64,000 nt of DNA, taken from positions 27,137,873 to 27,201,872 of the forward strand of contig CM056740.1 in the NCBI GenBank assembly GCA_029844215.1. Reading direction: 5' to 3'. Under the pieces are notes generated by a model, which saw only the letters and a program-made list of their open reading frames with translations, was not told where the DNA came from and did not search any database. Below, one piece after another: positions 63,463-64,000 of this stretch (the first letter of the stretch is position 1; every line of letters begins with the position of its first letter). A program made the translations under genes and the position numbers. Origin of the DNA: Przewalskia tangutica. Its lineage: Eukaryota; Streptophyta; Magnoliopsida; Solanales; Solanaceae.

Positions 63463-64000
63463 TTCTACGATCTTGATAAAGAAGCTTCCGCTGCTGGCGG
63501 ACGACACTAGCCAATGTGTGTCTCCTGTCTGGCCAAAGATAATGGTAGGGTGAAGATTGTAGAGAACTTTCATATATTTATAAATAAAATATTCTCTCAA
63601 AAAAGTAAGCGTGACAATGCTTCGTTAACAGTGCCGCATGAACAGTGTTTTCGTATCGTGAATAGTAGTTTCGACCTGAATAGTTACCAGATTACGATCG
63701 TCGAAACTAGGGTTTCGACGAATCCACTCTCAGGGCATTCTTTTAAGAGTAATTTTTACCGTCAGCATCGGAGCTGACTCATACCACTTTTTTCAAGGTT
63801 CGACAACTTTTCTAGCATAATTTCTTTTCCCGTATGGTCGTTCCATCATTTCAATCTTACCCACAAACTACCATCACAGTCCTGTGTTTGCGTCCCATAT
63901 GGTCGTGCCATCATTCTGATTCTACCCACAAAATACCATTAGTCTCGTGCCTCAATTTCGGCGACTATTTTGCGTCCTCTGGAAGAGCATTAGTAACAAA
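63463..64000 (+). other. Leader/internal start of the right-edge element
   Basis: The leader resembles the one after 57757 (GGCCAATGTGTG..., CTGGCCAA). An 88-codon open frame from 63514 (MCVSCLAKDNGR...) has no domain I recognise. GTTCCATCATT / CCCACAAACTACCATCA phrases repeat twice at about 63840-63940. Whether gag follows cannot be told here. Confidence 0.45.

Larger units (their letters stand above)
57078..64000 (+). other. Intron 11 (>6.9 kb, runs off the window)
   Basis: The contents in order are an LTR-like end with primer site (57411-57757), a SINE (57577-57670), a gypsy-type LTR start (58143), a full-length SINE (59306-59480), an element flanked by CTTCACAC (60404-61283), a 74-bp tandem duplication (61861-62008) and a copia/TRIM-like 5' LTR (63205-63450). 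No exon is recognised. Confidence 0.65.

Overview
The window is nuclear DNA of a higher plant, most likely Solanaceae. The reasons are intron-rich plastid isoamylase exons, SINE copies of the type I know from Solanaceae with 3' consensus like GCACTGGGCT, and dense Ty3/gypsy and Ty1/copia material. There are no bacterial-style genes. The only host gene I can support is a plant isoamylase-type starch debranching enzyme of the ISA3 class. It lies on the + strand, starts at 35724 and is still open at the right edge.

Region 1-32450 is a nest of non-autonomous Ty3/gypsy-type retrotransposons that carry gag only. The + strand copies form a head-to-tail array that shares LTRs: gag(partial)-LTR1-gag-LTR2-gag-LTR3. 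Each LTR is about 3.63-3.68 kb and each internal region about 2.3 kb. There is a tRNA-iMet-type primer binding site, a gag ending in a CCHC zinc knuckle, no pol, and a purine-rich tract. A second, related but diverged array on the - strand (LTR-int-LTR-int-LTR, 16737-32070) sits inside LTR3. It is flanked by a perfect 5-bp duplication, GAGGT, and the missing end of LTR3 resumes at 32071-32450. This whole nest abuts older antisense LTR remnants (32451-33972).

Region 33973-35723 is the promoter side of the isoamylase gene. It holds a 643-bp hAT-like element, a 169-bp tandem duplication, and a repeat cluster carrying CACGTGGC (G-box/ABRE-type) three times within 280 bp of the ATG.

Region 35724-64000 is the isoamylase gene. 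Eleven exons (384 codons plus one base) can be placed with consistent GT-AG boundaries and reading phase. They cover the transit peptide, the CBM48 domain and the first part of the GH13 barrel up to just after the DVVYNHT motif. The rest of the enzyme, including the catalytic Asp and Glu, is not in the window. Introns 4, 5, 8 and 11 are swollen by transposons: copia fragments, a PIF/Harbinger transposase remnant, SINEs with target-site duplications, a Stowaway MITE, and in intron 8 a nest of copia inside a gypsy solo LTR inside another copia. Intron 11 (>6.9 kb) holds more LTR material, a full-length SINE, an 880-bp element flanked by CTTCACAC, and a copia/TRIM-like 5' LTR with primer site at the very end.

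A technical caution applies to 1-32450. Differences among the repeat copies concentrate at CAG, CTG and CCGG triplets, even inside the primer binding site, whereas AT-rich stretches are identical for hundreds of bases. This looks like long-read base-calling error at heavily methylated CHG/CG sites. Many of the gag frameshifts may therefore not be biological.
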